From: Bacteroidota bacterium
Lineage (GTDB): Bacteria > Bacteroidota > Ignavibacteria > Palsa-1295
DNA length: 64,000 nt
Direction: 5' to 3'
NCBI GenBank assembly: GCA_021324735.1
Contig: JAJPIO010000005.1
Span: forward strand, 87,982-151,981
Shown: piece by piece, positions 18,122 to 26,878 of the stretch
Numbering within the stretch: position 1 is the stretch's first letter
Layout: every line of letters starts with the position of its first letter
Translations under genes and position numbers: made by a program
The notes under the pieces: model-generated
The model's input: the letters and a program-made list of their open reading frames with translations, nothing else
What the model was told of the DNA's origin: nothing
Database searches by the model: none

Positions 18122-18877
18122 CTAATTCAATTTCTTGATGAGCATGTAAGCACCTACTCCGGGTGCCAGGTTCATCACCAGCGGTATGGCGCTATTATTT
18201 CTGAGTGTTACAACGTCTCCGGCGGCCAGCGTTAGCATTGCTGCGCCGTTAATTTGCCCGGTTGCTATTAAAGCGGTAATAGGTGTGCTGGCATCGACAG
18301 TGCCGTTAACAGCAATCGCAATCGCCGACCCAACACCCGCTGTAATATTTACAGAGTAGTCTATCTCGTAAACCCCGGTGGTAGGAACAGTAATAGTGGT
18401 CGTACCAGCGGTGTGAGTAATGCCGGTGAGAGGGCCATTGTTGGAGAACGGAACGTCTGCACCGCCGACTACAGTGGCGTCGGCGAGGGTGGCAAGTTCA
18501 TAAGTATGGCCATAGGAAGATAAACCGCTCCCAGCGGTTGGTGCATGCCAGGATGAACTACCTAATCCATTACTGGTAAGGACGTCGCCATTATTACCGG
18601 CATTGGTTGGAAGGCTGTATCCCCCTGCGACTGTAATTCCACCAGTGACACTCAGTCCGCCGGTGATCGACTGCCCTCCGGACGATTTAGAAAGAATAAC
18701 ACTAGCATCTGCGCCAGGGTCAGGAAACGTAAGCTGTCTGCCAGCACTAAGCGATGCAGCGACCAGCTTAATAAAATTGCCGCCGGTACCGTCCAGGTGC
18801 AAGCAGGTTTGACGAACTTGAGCAGACGTTGACTGCCCCCAAGCCAATAATAGGAAAAGAGTAATGATTTTTTTCAC
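18122..18877 (-). CDS. Secreted protein with BclA-C/C1q-like jelly-roll domain
   Basis: Start taken as GTG at 18877, beginning a signal peptide (KKIITLFLLLAWGQSTSAQ); the frame is open upstream but that part is unlike a coding start. Residues ~20-115 resemble phage tail-fibre shaft sequence (RQLTFPDPGADASVIL, GGLSVTGGITVAGG, NAGNNGDVLTSNGLGSSSW). Residues ~120-251 match the C-terminal trimerising domain of BclA-type proteins: ADATVVGGADVPFSNNGPLTG, TVPTTGVYEIDYSV, ITALIATGQINGAAMLTLAAGDVVTLRNNSA, ending AYMLIKKLN. BclA itself is an exosporium filament of Bacillus, so a copy in a Gram-negative suggests transfer or wide domain reuse. Probably a trimeric surface fibre. Confidence 0.75.
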   Translation of the reverse strand: MKKIITLFLLLAWGQSTSAQVRQTCLHLDGTGGNFIKLVAASLSAGRQLTFPDPGADASVILSKSSGGQSITGGLSVTGGITVAGGYSLPTNAGNNGDVLTSNGLGSSSWHAPTAGSGLSSYGHTYELATLADATVVGGADVPFSNNGPLTGITHTAGTTTITVPTTGVYEIDYSVNITAGVGSAIAIAVNGTVDASTPITALIATGQINGAAMLTLAAGDVVTLRNNSAIPLVMNLAPGVGAYMLIKKLN

Positions 18878-18953
18878 GAGTGTATACGGGTATGTGCCTC
18901 GGAATGAGGCGGGTGAGATTCCTGGGGGGAGGAATGCAGTTTTTGAACCGGGG

Positions 18954-18961
18954 CAAAAATA
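18954..18961 (-). promoter_or_regulatory. Possible -7 element for the BclA-C-like gene
   Basis: TATTTTTG on the minus strand fits TAnnTTTG and lies 76 bases before the GTG start, but no TTG is found at the expected distance. The 256-base gap to the divergent gene at 19134 shows nothing else. Confidence 0.3.
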
Positions 18962-19133
18962 ATACAAAAATCGAGAGGTTATACGAAAGCGAACGCTCCC
19001 CAAGAGCAGGCGCCTGTGCGCCGAACTACTGCGGCAATTAGTAGCGTTTGCTCTCAGTTATTGACCTTTACACAAGAATTCGCCTCCGTGAGCGGGGCGC
19101 CGAAGTAGATAGATCAACACTCGCTCGATTCCC

Positions 19134-21323
19134 TTGAAGCAACTCCTCCAATCCCTTCGCTCCGGCGCAATTACGATCGAAGATGTTCCGGCTCCGACCG
19201 AGCCCAAACGGGCCGGTGTGCTCGTGCGCGTGCATGCAAGCCTAATTTCTGCTGGTACGGAGAAGATGAAGGTCGATCTCGCCCGAGCATCGCTTCTTGA
19301 AAAAGCACGGCAGCGGCCCGAAGATGTAAAGAAGATACTGGCGGATGTTAAGCAGCAAGGGTTTTGGGCAACCTGGCAGCGAGTCAGCCGCAAGCTCGAC
19401 ACACCGGGTCCGCTCGGTTATTCGTGTGCCGGAGAAGTTATTGCTGTTAGCGAGGACGTAGACGATCTTAAGCCGGGCGATCGTGTCGCGTGCGGGGGAC
19501 AAGGGGCATATCATTCGGAGATCGTTAGCGTCTATCGGAATCTCTGCGTAAAACTTCCAGAGGATGTTCCCTATACCGAAGCGTGTTTTACGACGCTCGG
19601 GGCTATCGCGATGCAGGGTTTGCGTCAAGCGAATTTATCGTTTGGCGAAACGGTCGTTGTTATCGGATTGGGACTCGTCGGCCAGCTTGCATGTGCGATC
19701 TCCAAGGCGGCCGGTTGTGTAACGATCGGCGTCGATCTGGACGATCATCACGTCGATGTTGCCCGAAAGCACACAGCGCATTATGCTTTTAATCGTAGTC
19801 AAGATGGCTTAGCCGAAACGATCAAGAGTGTAACGCATGGCTTCGGCGCGGATGCAGTAATTATCTGTGCCGCTACGAGTTCGAACGATCCCATCACATT
19901 CTCTGCACAGATCGCTCGCGATCGGGCACGCATTATTATGGTGGGCGTGAGCGAAATGAATTTGCCGCGCGACGTTTACTTCGTTAAAGAGTTAGAATTT
20001 AAGCTTTCGCGCTCCTATGGTCCGGGCCGGTACGATCATATCTATGAAGAGCGCGGCATTGATTATCCGATCGGCTATGTGCGCTGGACCGAGCGGCGCA
20101 ATATGCAGGAGTTTGTTCGCCTCTTAGCCGAAAAGAAGATCGATACGAAGGCGATCACGACACACACGTTTCCTATCGAGCAGGCAGCGGATGCCTATGC
20201 TATTATTGCCGGAGAACGCAAAGAGCGTTATTTAGGGATGGTGTTGACATACCCGGAGTCGAAAACAGGGTATCGGGTATCGGGTATTGCTAAGAACGGT
20301 GTACAGGCGGCTGCTACGGTTAAAAGCTCGAGACCGATGGTTGGCTTTATCGGCGCCGGTAACTTTGCACAAGGCTTTCTTCTTCCCACGCTGAAGGAAA
20401 ACGCCAAGTTAGTTGCGGTTGCAAATCAATCCGGTGCGAGTGCGACCGATGCTGAAAAGAAGTTTGGGTTCGAACGAGTCTCGACGAGTGCTGAGGATGT
20501 TATCGCGGCATCGGATATCAACACTATTTTTATCGCAACACGCCACGGCGATCATGCTTCGCTCGCAGCGGCAGCGCTGAAGGCCGGTAAAGATGTCTTC
20601 GTTGAAAAACCCATGGCGCTCGATTACGATCAGCTTAAGATCGTTGCGCAAGCGTACGAAGAAACTCGAAAGACTCGTGATGCGAAATTTATGGTCGGAT
20701 TTAACCGCCGGTTCGCTCCACTGGTACGAAAAGCCAAAGCGTTCTTTGATGGTAACGATGATTTATCGCTCTCGCCAAAGATGATCTTCTATCGTGTTAA
20801 TGCGGGACCGCTTCCTCGTTCTCACTGGACGCAAGACGAGGAAGAAGGGGGTGGCCGTATCATTGGTGAGGTGTGTCATTTTATTGATACCGCCAGCTAT
20901 CTTACCGGTGATGCAATGCCGCGGACGGTCTTTGCCAAGTCCATTTCGACTGGGCGAGCAGATACAGTAGATAAAGATACTGTTTCTATCACGGTGGAAT
21001 TCAACGATGGAAGTGTTGCAGAAATTTTGTATATTGCAATCGGAAGTAAGTCCTTGCCAAAGGAAGAATTGCAGGTATTTTCGAACGGTCGAACAGCGAT
21101 CCTGAAAAACTTCACGGAATTAGAACTGTGGTCTACCGATTCCAAGCCAAAGACCGAAAAAGGCTCTGGAAAAGGACATGCGGAGGAAGTAAATGCATTT
21201 GTAGGATCGTTAGCACGCCAAGGAGAAGCCCCCATTGCATTCGATTCCCTTCTTGCCACCACGTTAGTGACGTTTGCCATTCGCGAGTCGCTGGCTACGG
21301 GAGAAGTGATCCAGCTTTCTTAA
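19134..21323 (+). CDS. Bi-domain oxidoreductase: zinc-type alcohol dehydrogenase fused to Gfo/Idh/MocA
   Basis: 729 residues. The N-terminal half (~1-370) is a medium-chain dehydrogenase-like domain: GYSCAGEVIAV, LKPGDRVACGGQGAYHSE, then Rossmann VVVIGLGLVGQLACAISKAAG. The second half (~400-729) is a Gfo/Idh/MocA sugar dehydrogenase: GFIGAGNFAQGFLLP, FIATRHGDHASLAAAALKAGKDVFVEKPMA, FNRRFAPL, and GEVCHFIDTASYLTGD. Such fusions occur in polysaccharide gene clusters in many bacteria, but the substrate is not known. The start is TTG at 19134, without a clear ribosome-binding site. Close to ugd/uxs, a role in surface sugar modification is plausible but inferred. Confidence 0.88.
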   Translation: MKQLLQSLRSGAITIEDVPAPTEPKRAGVLVRVHASLISAGTEKMKVDLARASLLEKARQRPEDVKKILADVKQQGFWATWQRVSRKLDTPGPLGYSCAGEVIAVSEDVDDLKPGDRVACGGQGAYHSEIVSVYRNLCVKLPEDVPYTEACFTTLGAIAMQGLRQANLSFGETVVVIGLGLVGQLACAISKAAGCVTIGVDLDDHHVDVARKHTAHYAFNRSQDGLAETIKSVTHGFGADAVIICAATSSNDPITFSAQIARDRARIIMVGVSEMNLPRDVYFVKELEFKLSRSYGPGRYDHIYEERGIDYPIGYVRWTERRNMQEFVRLLAEKKIDTKAITTHTFPIEQAADAYAIIAGERKERYLGMVLTYPESKTGYRVSGIAKNGVQAAATVKSSRPMVGFIGAGNFAQGFLLPTLKENAKLVAVANQSGASATDAEKKFGFERVSTSAEDVIAASDINTIFIATRHGDHASLAAAALKAGKDVFVEKPMALDYDQLKIVAQAYEETRKTRDAKFMVGFNRRFAPLVRKAKAFFDGNDDLSLSPKMIFYRVNAGPLPRSHWTQDEEEGGGRIIGEVCHFIDTASYLTGDAMPRTVFAKSISTGRADTVDKDTVSITVEFNDGSVAEILYIAIGSKSLPKEELQVFSNGRTAILKNFTELELWSTDSKPKTEKGSGKGHAEEVNAFVGSLARQGEAPIAFDSLLATTLVTFAIRESLATGEVIQLS

Positions 21324-21344
21324 TCATTTAGATATATTACAACT

Positions 21345-22199
21345 GTGTCTCGCCTGATTGTTCTTGTTGTAGCCGTATTGGCTTTATGTTATTCTTCGCG
21401 CAGCCTCGCGCAGGAAATATCTCACGATAGTAGTCAGTATCGACTACCGGCAGATTCTTCTCGCATTTTCGATTCTGCCTATCGCGCTCGTAAAGCGCAG
21501 TTGGATATGTGGATCAAAGCACAACGCAGTGCAGCTCATCCACAGGAGGACTTTATTAGCCTGTATGTAGGCTATGGTGGATATTTGCAAATATTGCCGC
21601 GTGATATCAATCAATTCTTTTCGGAGCGATCGTTTCGCGCCGATCCGACAAGTGACCGGAATAATTATGGTACAATAGATCGAGCCATTATAATTGGCGG
21701 TCAGGCACAATTGTCGCGGTCATGGGGAATATATGCTGAATATGATTATTCGGTTAAATATGCCAACACGCAGATCGATATCGACACGCTTGGTCTACTC
21801 AATGCCTTTGAAGAGTTGGACCTCATCGAACACGCGTTCGTGGTGGGAGGCATGTATATGATCTATAGTGGCGAATTTTATCGACTGCGCCTGAACGGTG
21901 GTATCGGAGGAGTGATCGCACTCACGACAGAGACAGAATCGAAATCGAATGCTTCCCGATCGGCTTCTGCTACAGGATACCAGGTTAACTTCGATATACT
22001 CAACGATTTCCGTGTGTCGCAAAACGTCAGTTTTACCATCGACCTCTTGACACGTTCCATAACCACCGGCGAGTTAAAGACCTCGGATGGCCAAACATTG
22101 GATGCTCCCTTTGGCGCGCGAAAGACGCCCCTTTCACTTAAACCGAATGCGTCGAACGTTGTGTACGGTCTTGCAGCCGGGTTGGTATTCTATTTCTAA
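21345..22199 (+). CDS. Outer-membrane beta-barrel protein
   Basis: 284 residues starting at GTG, with a signal peptide (MSRLIVLVVAVLALCYSSRSLAQ). The body alternates hydrophobic and polar residues (YVGYGGYLQILP, QLSRSWGIYAEYDYSVKY, FYRLRLNGGIGGVIALT, VNFDILNDFRVSQNVSFTIDLL) and ends AAGLVFYF with a terminal Phe, the usual outer-membrane signature. Nothing in it indicates the substrate. It lies 21 bases after the bi-domain oxidoreductase gene and 8 bases before the next, so probably in one operon. Confidence 0.75.
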   Translation: MSRLIVLVVAVLALCYSSRSLAQEISHDSSQYRLPADSSRIFDSAYRARKAQLDMWIKAQRSAAHPQEDFISLYVGYGGYLQILPRDINQFFSERSFRADPTSDRNNYGTIDRAIIIGGQAQLSRSWGIYAEYDYSVKYANTQIDIDTLGLLNAFEELDLIEHAFVVGGMYMIYSGEFYRLRLNGGIGGVIALTTETESKSNASRSASATGYQVNFDILNDFRVSQNVSFTIDLLTRSITTGELKTSDGQTLDAPFGARKTPLSLKPNASNVVYGLAAGLVFYF

Positions 22200-22207
22200 G
22201 GCTGTGC

Positions 22208-23038
22208 GTGAGTAATGCCCCGAGTGCCCGTTGGTGGAAGGAGTTCTATCGCGAGGAACGTGAATCTCTTACGAGGCATCATTTCGAGGAGCTATTTCTC
22301 CACGCGCCGGAGATCGATCTCCCTGAAAAAGGCGCCATTGTTTTTCCGCATACAAGGCTTTCAGGATCAGGTGAGCTTGTAGCAGCCGTTGCATCGGCAG
22401 TGGTTAGATCGGGACGAGATACGGTTCTTGCTTTAGGAGTGCTGCACGGCCAGGACCGTAATAACCCAGAACTGCGAGGAATACACGGGCCGGGCATGCG
22501 TCACGATACTGAGATATGGCGAGACGAATTTTCTCTCGATAATTTTGAAGTGTTTCTTAGCCTTGCGGCTGAACTAGTCGGGAAGCCACAACCTCACCTT
22601 ATTGCACGTTATCCTTTTTTGACGGGAGATGACCCTCACGGCCTCAACGGTTTTGAAGAACTCAGACAATATGTAGAGAATGGTGCTGCGCTCGTTGCTA
22701 CCGCCGATATGATCCACCACGGCGTTGGATATGGAACGCCGCGTGAAGAGTGTAAATATTCCGGTGACTCGAATACCCATTCCTGGGTAAAGGGATCGCT
22801 CGAGACGTATCTCGATCTTCTCGTTCGCCACGATTATTCGGCGTTCGAGGAAATGTCGAAAAGGCTGCGTTCCGACTTTCGCGATGCCGGCCCGGTACTT
22901 TCGGCACTCGTTGAGGAAAGTGTCCCTCCTGTTGTTATTGAGGAGCTTAAACTTGTAAACTACGCCGATGTGCTGAATGCCGATGATCCCACATGGGTCG
23001 CAGCGGCATTAGTACAGTATGGATCGTCGCCTCAATAA
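22208..23038 (+). CDS. MEMO/AmmeMemoRadiSam-B-like protein
   Basis: 276 residues with a GTG start. The order of motifs, FPHTRLSGSGELVAAVASAV, TVLALGVLHG, and ATADMIHHGVGYG near residue 170-185, resembles the MEMO1 / AmmeMemoRadiSam system protein B family, related to dioxygenases that bind metal through His. The usual SxDxSHxG segment is here TADMIHHG. No partner AMMECR1 or radical-SAM gene is adjacent, so the function is open. The family assignment rests on pattern alone. Confidence 0.6.
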   Translation: MSNAPSARWWKEFYREERESLTRHHFEELFLHAPEIDLPEKGAIVFPHTRLSGSGELVAAVASAVVRSGRDTVLALGVLHGQDRNNPELRGIHGPGMRHDTEIWRDEFSLDNFEVFLSLAAELVGKPQPHLIARYPFLTGDDPHGLNGFEELRQYVENGAALVATADMIHHGVGYGTPREECKYSGDSNTHSWVKGSLETYLDLLVRHDYSAFEEMSKRLRSDFRDAGPVLSALVEESVPPVVIEELKLVNYADVLNADDPTWVAAALVQYGSSPQ

Positions 23039-23053
23039 TGTAATTTTGTAAGG

Positions 23054-24025
23054 ATGAAATTCGTAACGTATCTCTTAGCGAAAGACGCTCGCACCTTTGA
23101 AGAGCGTCTGGGATTGCTCGTTGGCAATGATGTGATCGATGTTCATCTCGCAGATCCCAATGTGCCAGCCGATATCCTATCATTTCTTCGCCAGGGAGAA
23201 CGTGCGATGGATTTAGCACGCAAGATCGATCAGGCAGCAAAAACCGATGCCGTTCTGTTTCGTGATAAGAATGCCCGCCTGGAATTAGCGGCTGTAAAAC
23301 TATTAGCGCCGGTACCACATCCCACGTCCATGCGCGACGGTTATGCGTTTCGCCAGCATGTCGAAGCCGCCCGGCGTAATCGCGGTGTTGAAATGATACC
23401 GGAGTTCGATCAATTTCCGGTATTTTATTTTACCAACCATCAAGCCGTGATAGGGCCCGGCCCGATGGAAGTTATGCCCGAACACTTACGGAAGCTCGAT
23501 TACGAACTCGAAGCTGCGATCGTGATCGGCAAGCAGGGCCGCAATATTAAAGCTTCCGAGGCGGATGACTATATTGCAGGCTATACCATTATGAACGATT
23601 GGAGCGCTCGCTATCTTCAAATGGAAGAGATGAAGCTTTCGCTGGGTCCTGCCAAAGGCAAAGACTTTGCGACGGCGATCGGTCCCTTTCTTGCCACTCG
23701 CGATGAGCTTGCGCAGCACCGTATTCCTTCTCCCGTCGGCGAGCGTTACGATCTTACGATGACGGCATCGATCAATGGGAAAGAATATAGCCGCGGCAAC
23801 CTTAAAGATATGACGTGGACGTTCGCTCAGATCATCGAGCGGGCGAGCTATGGCGTGACATTATATCCTGGTGATGTTATCGGCTCAGGCACCGTCGGCA
23901 CGGGCTGTTTGCTCGAGCTCAATGGGTCGAAGATCACCGATAATCTCTGGTTAAATGTTGGCGATAGCGTTACCTGCGCTATTGAAGATTTGGGCGAACT
24001 TACGAATACTATTGTTGCAGCGTAG
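23054..24025 (+). CDS. Fumarylacetoacetate hydrolase family protein
   Basis: 323 residues. The core motifs YELEAAIVIGKQGRNI, AGYTIMNDWSARYLQ, GKDFATAIGPFLAT, GDVIGSGTVGTGCLLE and WLNVGDSVTCAIEDLG are those of the FAH superfamily, with the metal-binding Glu/Asp residues in place. Members hydrolyse or decarboxylate beta-diketone or oxo acids in aromatic and sugar-acid catabolism. The exact substrate cannot be read; the length and N-terminal region suit the FAH/acylpyruvase branch. It follows the MEMO-like gene by 15 bases. Confidence 0.9.
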   Translation: MKFVTYLLAKDARTFEERLGLLVGNDVIDVHLADPNVPADILSFLRQGERAMDLARKIDQAAKTDAVLFRDKNARLELAAVKLLAPVPHPTSMRDGYAFRQHVEAARRNRGVEMIPEFDQFPVFYFTNHQAVIGPGPMEVMPEHLRKLDYELEAAIVIGKQGRNIKASEADDYIAGYTIMNDWSARYLQMEEMKLSLGPAKGKDFATAIGPFLATRDELAQHRIPSPVGERYDLTMTASINGKEYSRGNLKDMTWTFAQIIERASYGVTLYPGDVIGSGTVGTGCLLELNGSKITDNLWLNVGDSVTCAIEDLGELTNTIVAA

Positions 24026-24028
24026 AGT

Positions 24029-24403
24029 ATGAAGTACGCTATTACGATCGCTGCTGTTCTTTTCTTAATCGGTTGCTCGAGGCATGAAGACGCTGCCGCG
24101 GTCGATTCTATTCTTACGAAACCAAGTGCTCCCTCTCCGGTCCAGGTCACAAAAGAAGACACGAGTGGATTAGTGATCGATTCATTCGTGGTGCGTCAGC
24201 AACCAGATGTGGAAAAGCTAAAGAGGTTTGATCCAAAGGAAGTGGTCGCTATTTACGAAGCGTTTCGACCACTCCGTAAGGAAGGTACGAGTACAGAGCA
24301 AATCGATTCATTCCTCCGCGTTAAGAAGATCACGGGCACAGAATTGCACGCCGTGCTTTCTGAAGGTGACCGGCTCGGCTGGGCAGGAGCAGCAAGACAT
24401 TAA
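24029..24403 (+). CDS. Small hypothetical lipoprotein
   Basis: 124 residues with a lipoprotein signal (MKYAITIAAVLFLIGCSRHED). The mature part is charged and helical at the end (VEKLKRFDPKEVVAIYEAFRPLRKEGTSTEQIDSFLRVKKITG). Its stop overlaps the start of the transporter gene, and it begins three bases after the FAH gene, so it is likely in that operon. No function is recognised. Confidence 0.65.
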   Translation: MKYAITIAAVLFLIGCSRHEDAAAVDSILTKPSAPSPVQVTKEDTSGLVIDSFVVRQQPDVEKLKRFDPKEVVAIYEAFRPLRKEGTSTEQIDSFLRVKKITGTELHAVLSEGDRLGWAGAARH

Positions 24404-25320
24404 TGTCGCGCGCGAGCACTCGTCGTGGCAGCCTTGCGATCCTTGTCGCCGCGTTGTTGTGGAGTACCGGTGGCCTCGGCATTAAAGAAGTAACGCTCGA
24501 TGCCTGGGGTGTATCGTTCTGGCGTAGTTCGTTCGCGGCAATCACGCTGTATATTATTTACCGCGTCCAGCTCCCCAAGTCCTCAAGTCAAGATCGTTCT
24601 ACCCGTTCTGAGTGGCTCTCTCCGTTCGTATTACTCAGCGGATTGACGTATGCACTATTACTCGTACTCTTCGTTCTTGCAACAAAGCTCACCACGAGTG
24701 CGAACGCGATCTTTCTTCAATATACCGCACCTATCTATGTGCTCTTTATAGAGCCCATGATCTCGCACAGTCGCCTGAAGCGATCGGACCTGGCAACGGT
24801 CGCAATTTCAACCTGCGCGATGGCCCTGTTCTTTATCGGGAAATTCGAGGCTCGAAATATTTGGGGCAACATTGCCGCACTCACCAGTGGTGTTGCATTT
24901 GCTTCCTATGCGGTGCTTTTAAAACACGAACGAGCCACCGGTGAACGCCGCTGGCAGATGGTCATTGTCGGACATCTTATTATCGCCGGCTCCATGGCGG
25001 TTCTCGGTGCTATGGGCATTACAAACCTTTCTCTCTCTTCAGGAGACTTTCTCCGATTGCTGTATCTCGGCATCATACAGATCGGTATAGCGTATGCGCT
25101 CTTTACGTATGGCATTGCACATGTTCGTGCCATCGATGCAACACTCATTGCGATGGTCGAGCCGGTATTAAATCCGGTATGGGTCTTCCTCGGGATCGGC
25201 GAGCGGCCAACAACCTATGCGATCATTGGCGGATGTATCATCCTCGGAGTTTCGATCGTTCGCACGATCCGAGGCGCGGAAGAAATGGTGGAAGTGGAAA
25301 CGGCAAGAACAGGCGAGTGA
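24403..25320 (+). CDS. EamA-family membrane transporter
   Basis: 305 residues with about ten hydrophobic helices in two EamA (DMT-type) repeats: SLAILVAALLWSTGGLGIKE at the N-terminus and NIAALTSGVAFASYAVLL at the start of the second half. VEPVLNPVWVFLGIGERPT is typical of the family. Substrates vary widely (metabolites, amino acids, nucleotide sugars) and cannot be predicted. The start overlaps the lipoprotein stop (TAATG). It meets the opposite-strand gene tail to tail with four bases between. Confidence 0.88.
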   Translation: MSRASTRRGSLAILVAALLWSTGGLGIKEVTLDAWGVSFWRSSFAAITLYIIYRVQLPKSSSQDRSTRSEWLSPFVLLSGLTYALLLVLFVLATKLTTSANAIFLQYTAPIYVLFIEPMISHSRLKRSDLATVAISTCAMALFFIGKFEARNIWGNIAALTSGVAFASYAVLLKHERATGERRWQMVIVGHLIIAGSMAVLGAMGITNLSLSSGDFLRLLYLGIIQIGIAYALFTYGIAHVRAIDATLIAMVEPVLNPVWVFLGIGERPTTYAIIGGCIILGVSIVRTIRGAEEMVEVETARTGE

Positions 25321-25324
25321 TCCT

Positions 25325-26878
25325 TTAGCGGTGATGCTTCGCTTCGTATTGTAAGAAGATTAACTGATCGATGAGCGACCGCCGGCGAGCATCATTACCT
25401 CGGGTGTCGATGTATTGAAAATGCTCGGATTCCTGAACCGGAGTACCCGGTGCCAATGCACTATCGAGAGAGGTGCGTGCAAAGGATCTCTCGAAAAGAC
25501 CGGAGAGATACGGTGTGGAGGCCGGCGGACGAATAAAAGCCGTATCTTCCAATCCATTTATTCTCACGATATTGATCGGGTAGCCATAGAACCAACCGAA
25601 CTTCGCGTTCGGAAACTCTGCGCCAAGCGTAGCAGCATCGAGCCACTCGTCCGTTGTGGGGTTGATGAGCACCAGGGTAGAATCGAGCCGTTGTTTGCTT
25701 AAAAGCTGACGGGCTTCCTCCTCCATCGAATTCTGATCTAAGATCTTTCCAAGGCTGAGAAGGTCCTGTGATTCGTAATAAGAGAACGCGATCTTGTCGT
25801 TTGGCTTCGTGCGTCGGGCATTTGCAATAGCATATTCTGGCTCTAACCGGAATGCCGGTAATAGCAGGAACGCACCAATATTGATGACGAGATAGATGGT
25901 GGCGAACCGATAGATCTTTTCAAACCGATCGAGAGCCATAATGATGAGGCATGGCACGAGGATCGTGGCATCGTGCAGCATGTCCTCGCGCGAAAATGTA
26001 TTCAGTACGAAGAAGACACCGAGGATCACAAGTGTGGCTTGAAAATCGCGGCCTAAGGTGCCATGCTTTCGCCCGAAGATGGCCGCAAGTAAGGCGTTGC
26101 TCGAGAACAAAGCGAGGATAATTCCTTCGGCAATGAGGCTCGTCCATCGCACCGGGAATGTGTAGGGATTGATCGCATTCCAAAGATGGGCTGTACCAAA
26201 ATAAAAGATCTCGATCGTTACATACGATGCTACGCCGAGAAGGACTAACCCTAAAAGCCCAAATGTCTTTTTGGAACGAGGGGTATACGTTCTATGATGA
26301 AGATTGAGCGCCACCGTTACCACAGAAATGAGTAGGACGAACGGCCAAAACCCTGCCGAGAGCGACAAGCCAAAAAGTACCGCGCCTATTCTATGATGCA
26401 GAGGCCTGGCGCTCGTAAACAAGTATAGTAAGACCGCTGCGAATGCCAGCGTGATCAATTGCAGCGCAAACGTGTGTAAAAAGTATAGGACGATCACGTT
26501 GCATAGAAGCATCACGATCCCGATGATAGCTCGGGTTCGATCGAATAATCGATCGAGCGTTTTTAAAAAAAAGAAGCTCGAAAAAGCGACGAGCAGAGCG
26601 CGAAAGATAACAAGAGCGCTAAATGCGTCACCCGTCAGGAATGCCAGGAGCCGAGGGATCCAAAACCAGTGAATGTGCAATGCCGCGTAGGAATCAGCCG
26701 GGCCGCTCATCCAATGCTCGATACTTTGAACGGCAAGCGCGCTCGAGCTTACGCCAATAATAGATGGCGGAATGAGGGTAAAGAGTCCCGCTGCAATGGA
26801 AATAGTCCAAAGCCAGGTGCGAGAAAGATTTAGTTTTGAAGTGATGGTATGTTCTGCCACTATCGTTGGATGGTCCAC
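25325..26878 (-). CDS. Polytopic membrane protein, possible dolichyl-phosphate-type glycosyltransferase
   Basis: 517 residues from GTG at 26878, which lies inside the murI end, with ten or more hydrophobic helices through residue ~340 (LWTISIAAGLFTLIPP, LLVAFSSFFFLKTL, IIGIVMLLCNVIVLYF, AVLFGLSLSAGFWPFVLLISVV) and a soluble C-terminal third. This layout resembles GT-C family glycosyltransferases, though no DxD-type acidic motif can be identified with certainty. It overlaps murI by 19 bases, and so the two are probably co-expressed. Function is inferred only from topology. Confidence 0.6.
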   Translation of the reverse strand: MDHPTIVAEHTITSKLNLSRTWLWTISIAAGLFTLIPPSIIGVSSSALAVQSIEHWMSGPADSYAALHIHWFWIPRLLAFLTGDAFSALVIFRALLVAFSSFFFLKTLDRLFDRTRAIIGIVMLLCNVIVLYFLHTFALQLITLAFAAVLLYLFTSARPLHHRIGAVLFGLSLSAGFWPFVLLISVVTVALNLHHRTYTPRSKKTFGLLGLVLLGVASYVTIEIFYFGTAHLWNAINPYTFPVRWTSLIAEGIILALFSSNALLAAIFGRKHGTLGRDFQATLVILGVFFVLNTFSREDMLHDATILVPCLIIMALDRFEKIYRFATIYLVINIGAFLLLPAFRLEPEYAIANARRTKPNDKIAFSYYESQDLLSLGKILDQNSMEEEARQLLSKQRLDSTLVLINPTTDEWLDAATLGAEFPNAKFGWFYGYPINIVRINGLEDTAFIRPPASTPYLSGLFERSFARTSLDSALAPGTPVQESEHFQYIDTRGNDARRRSLIDQLIFLQYEAKHHR

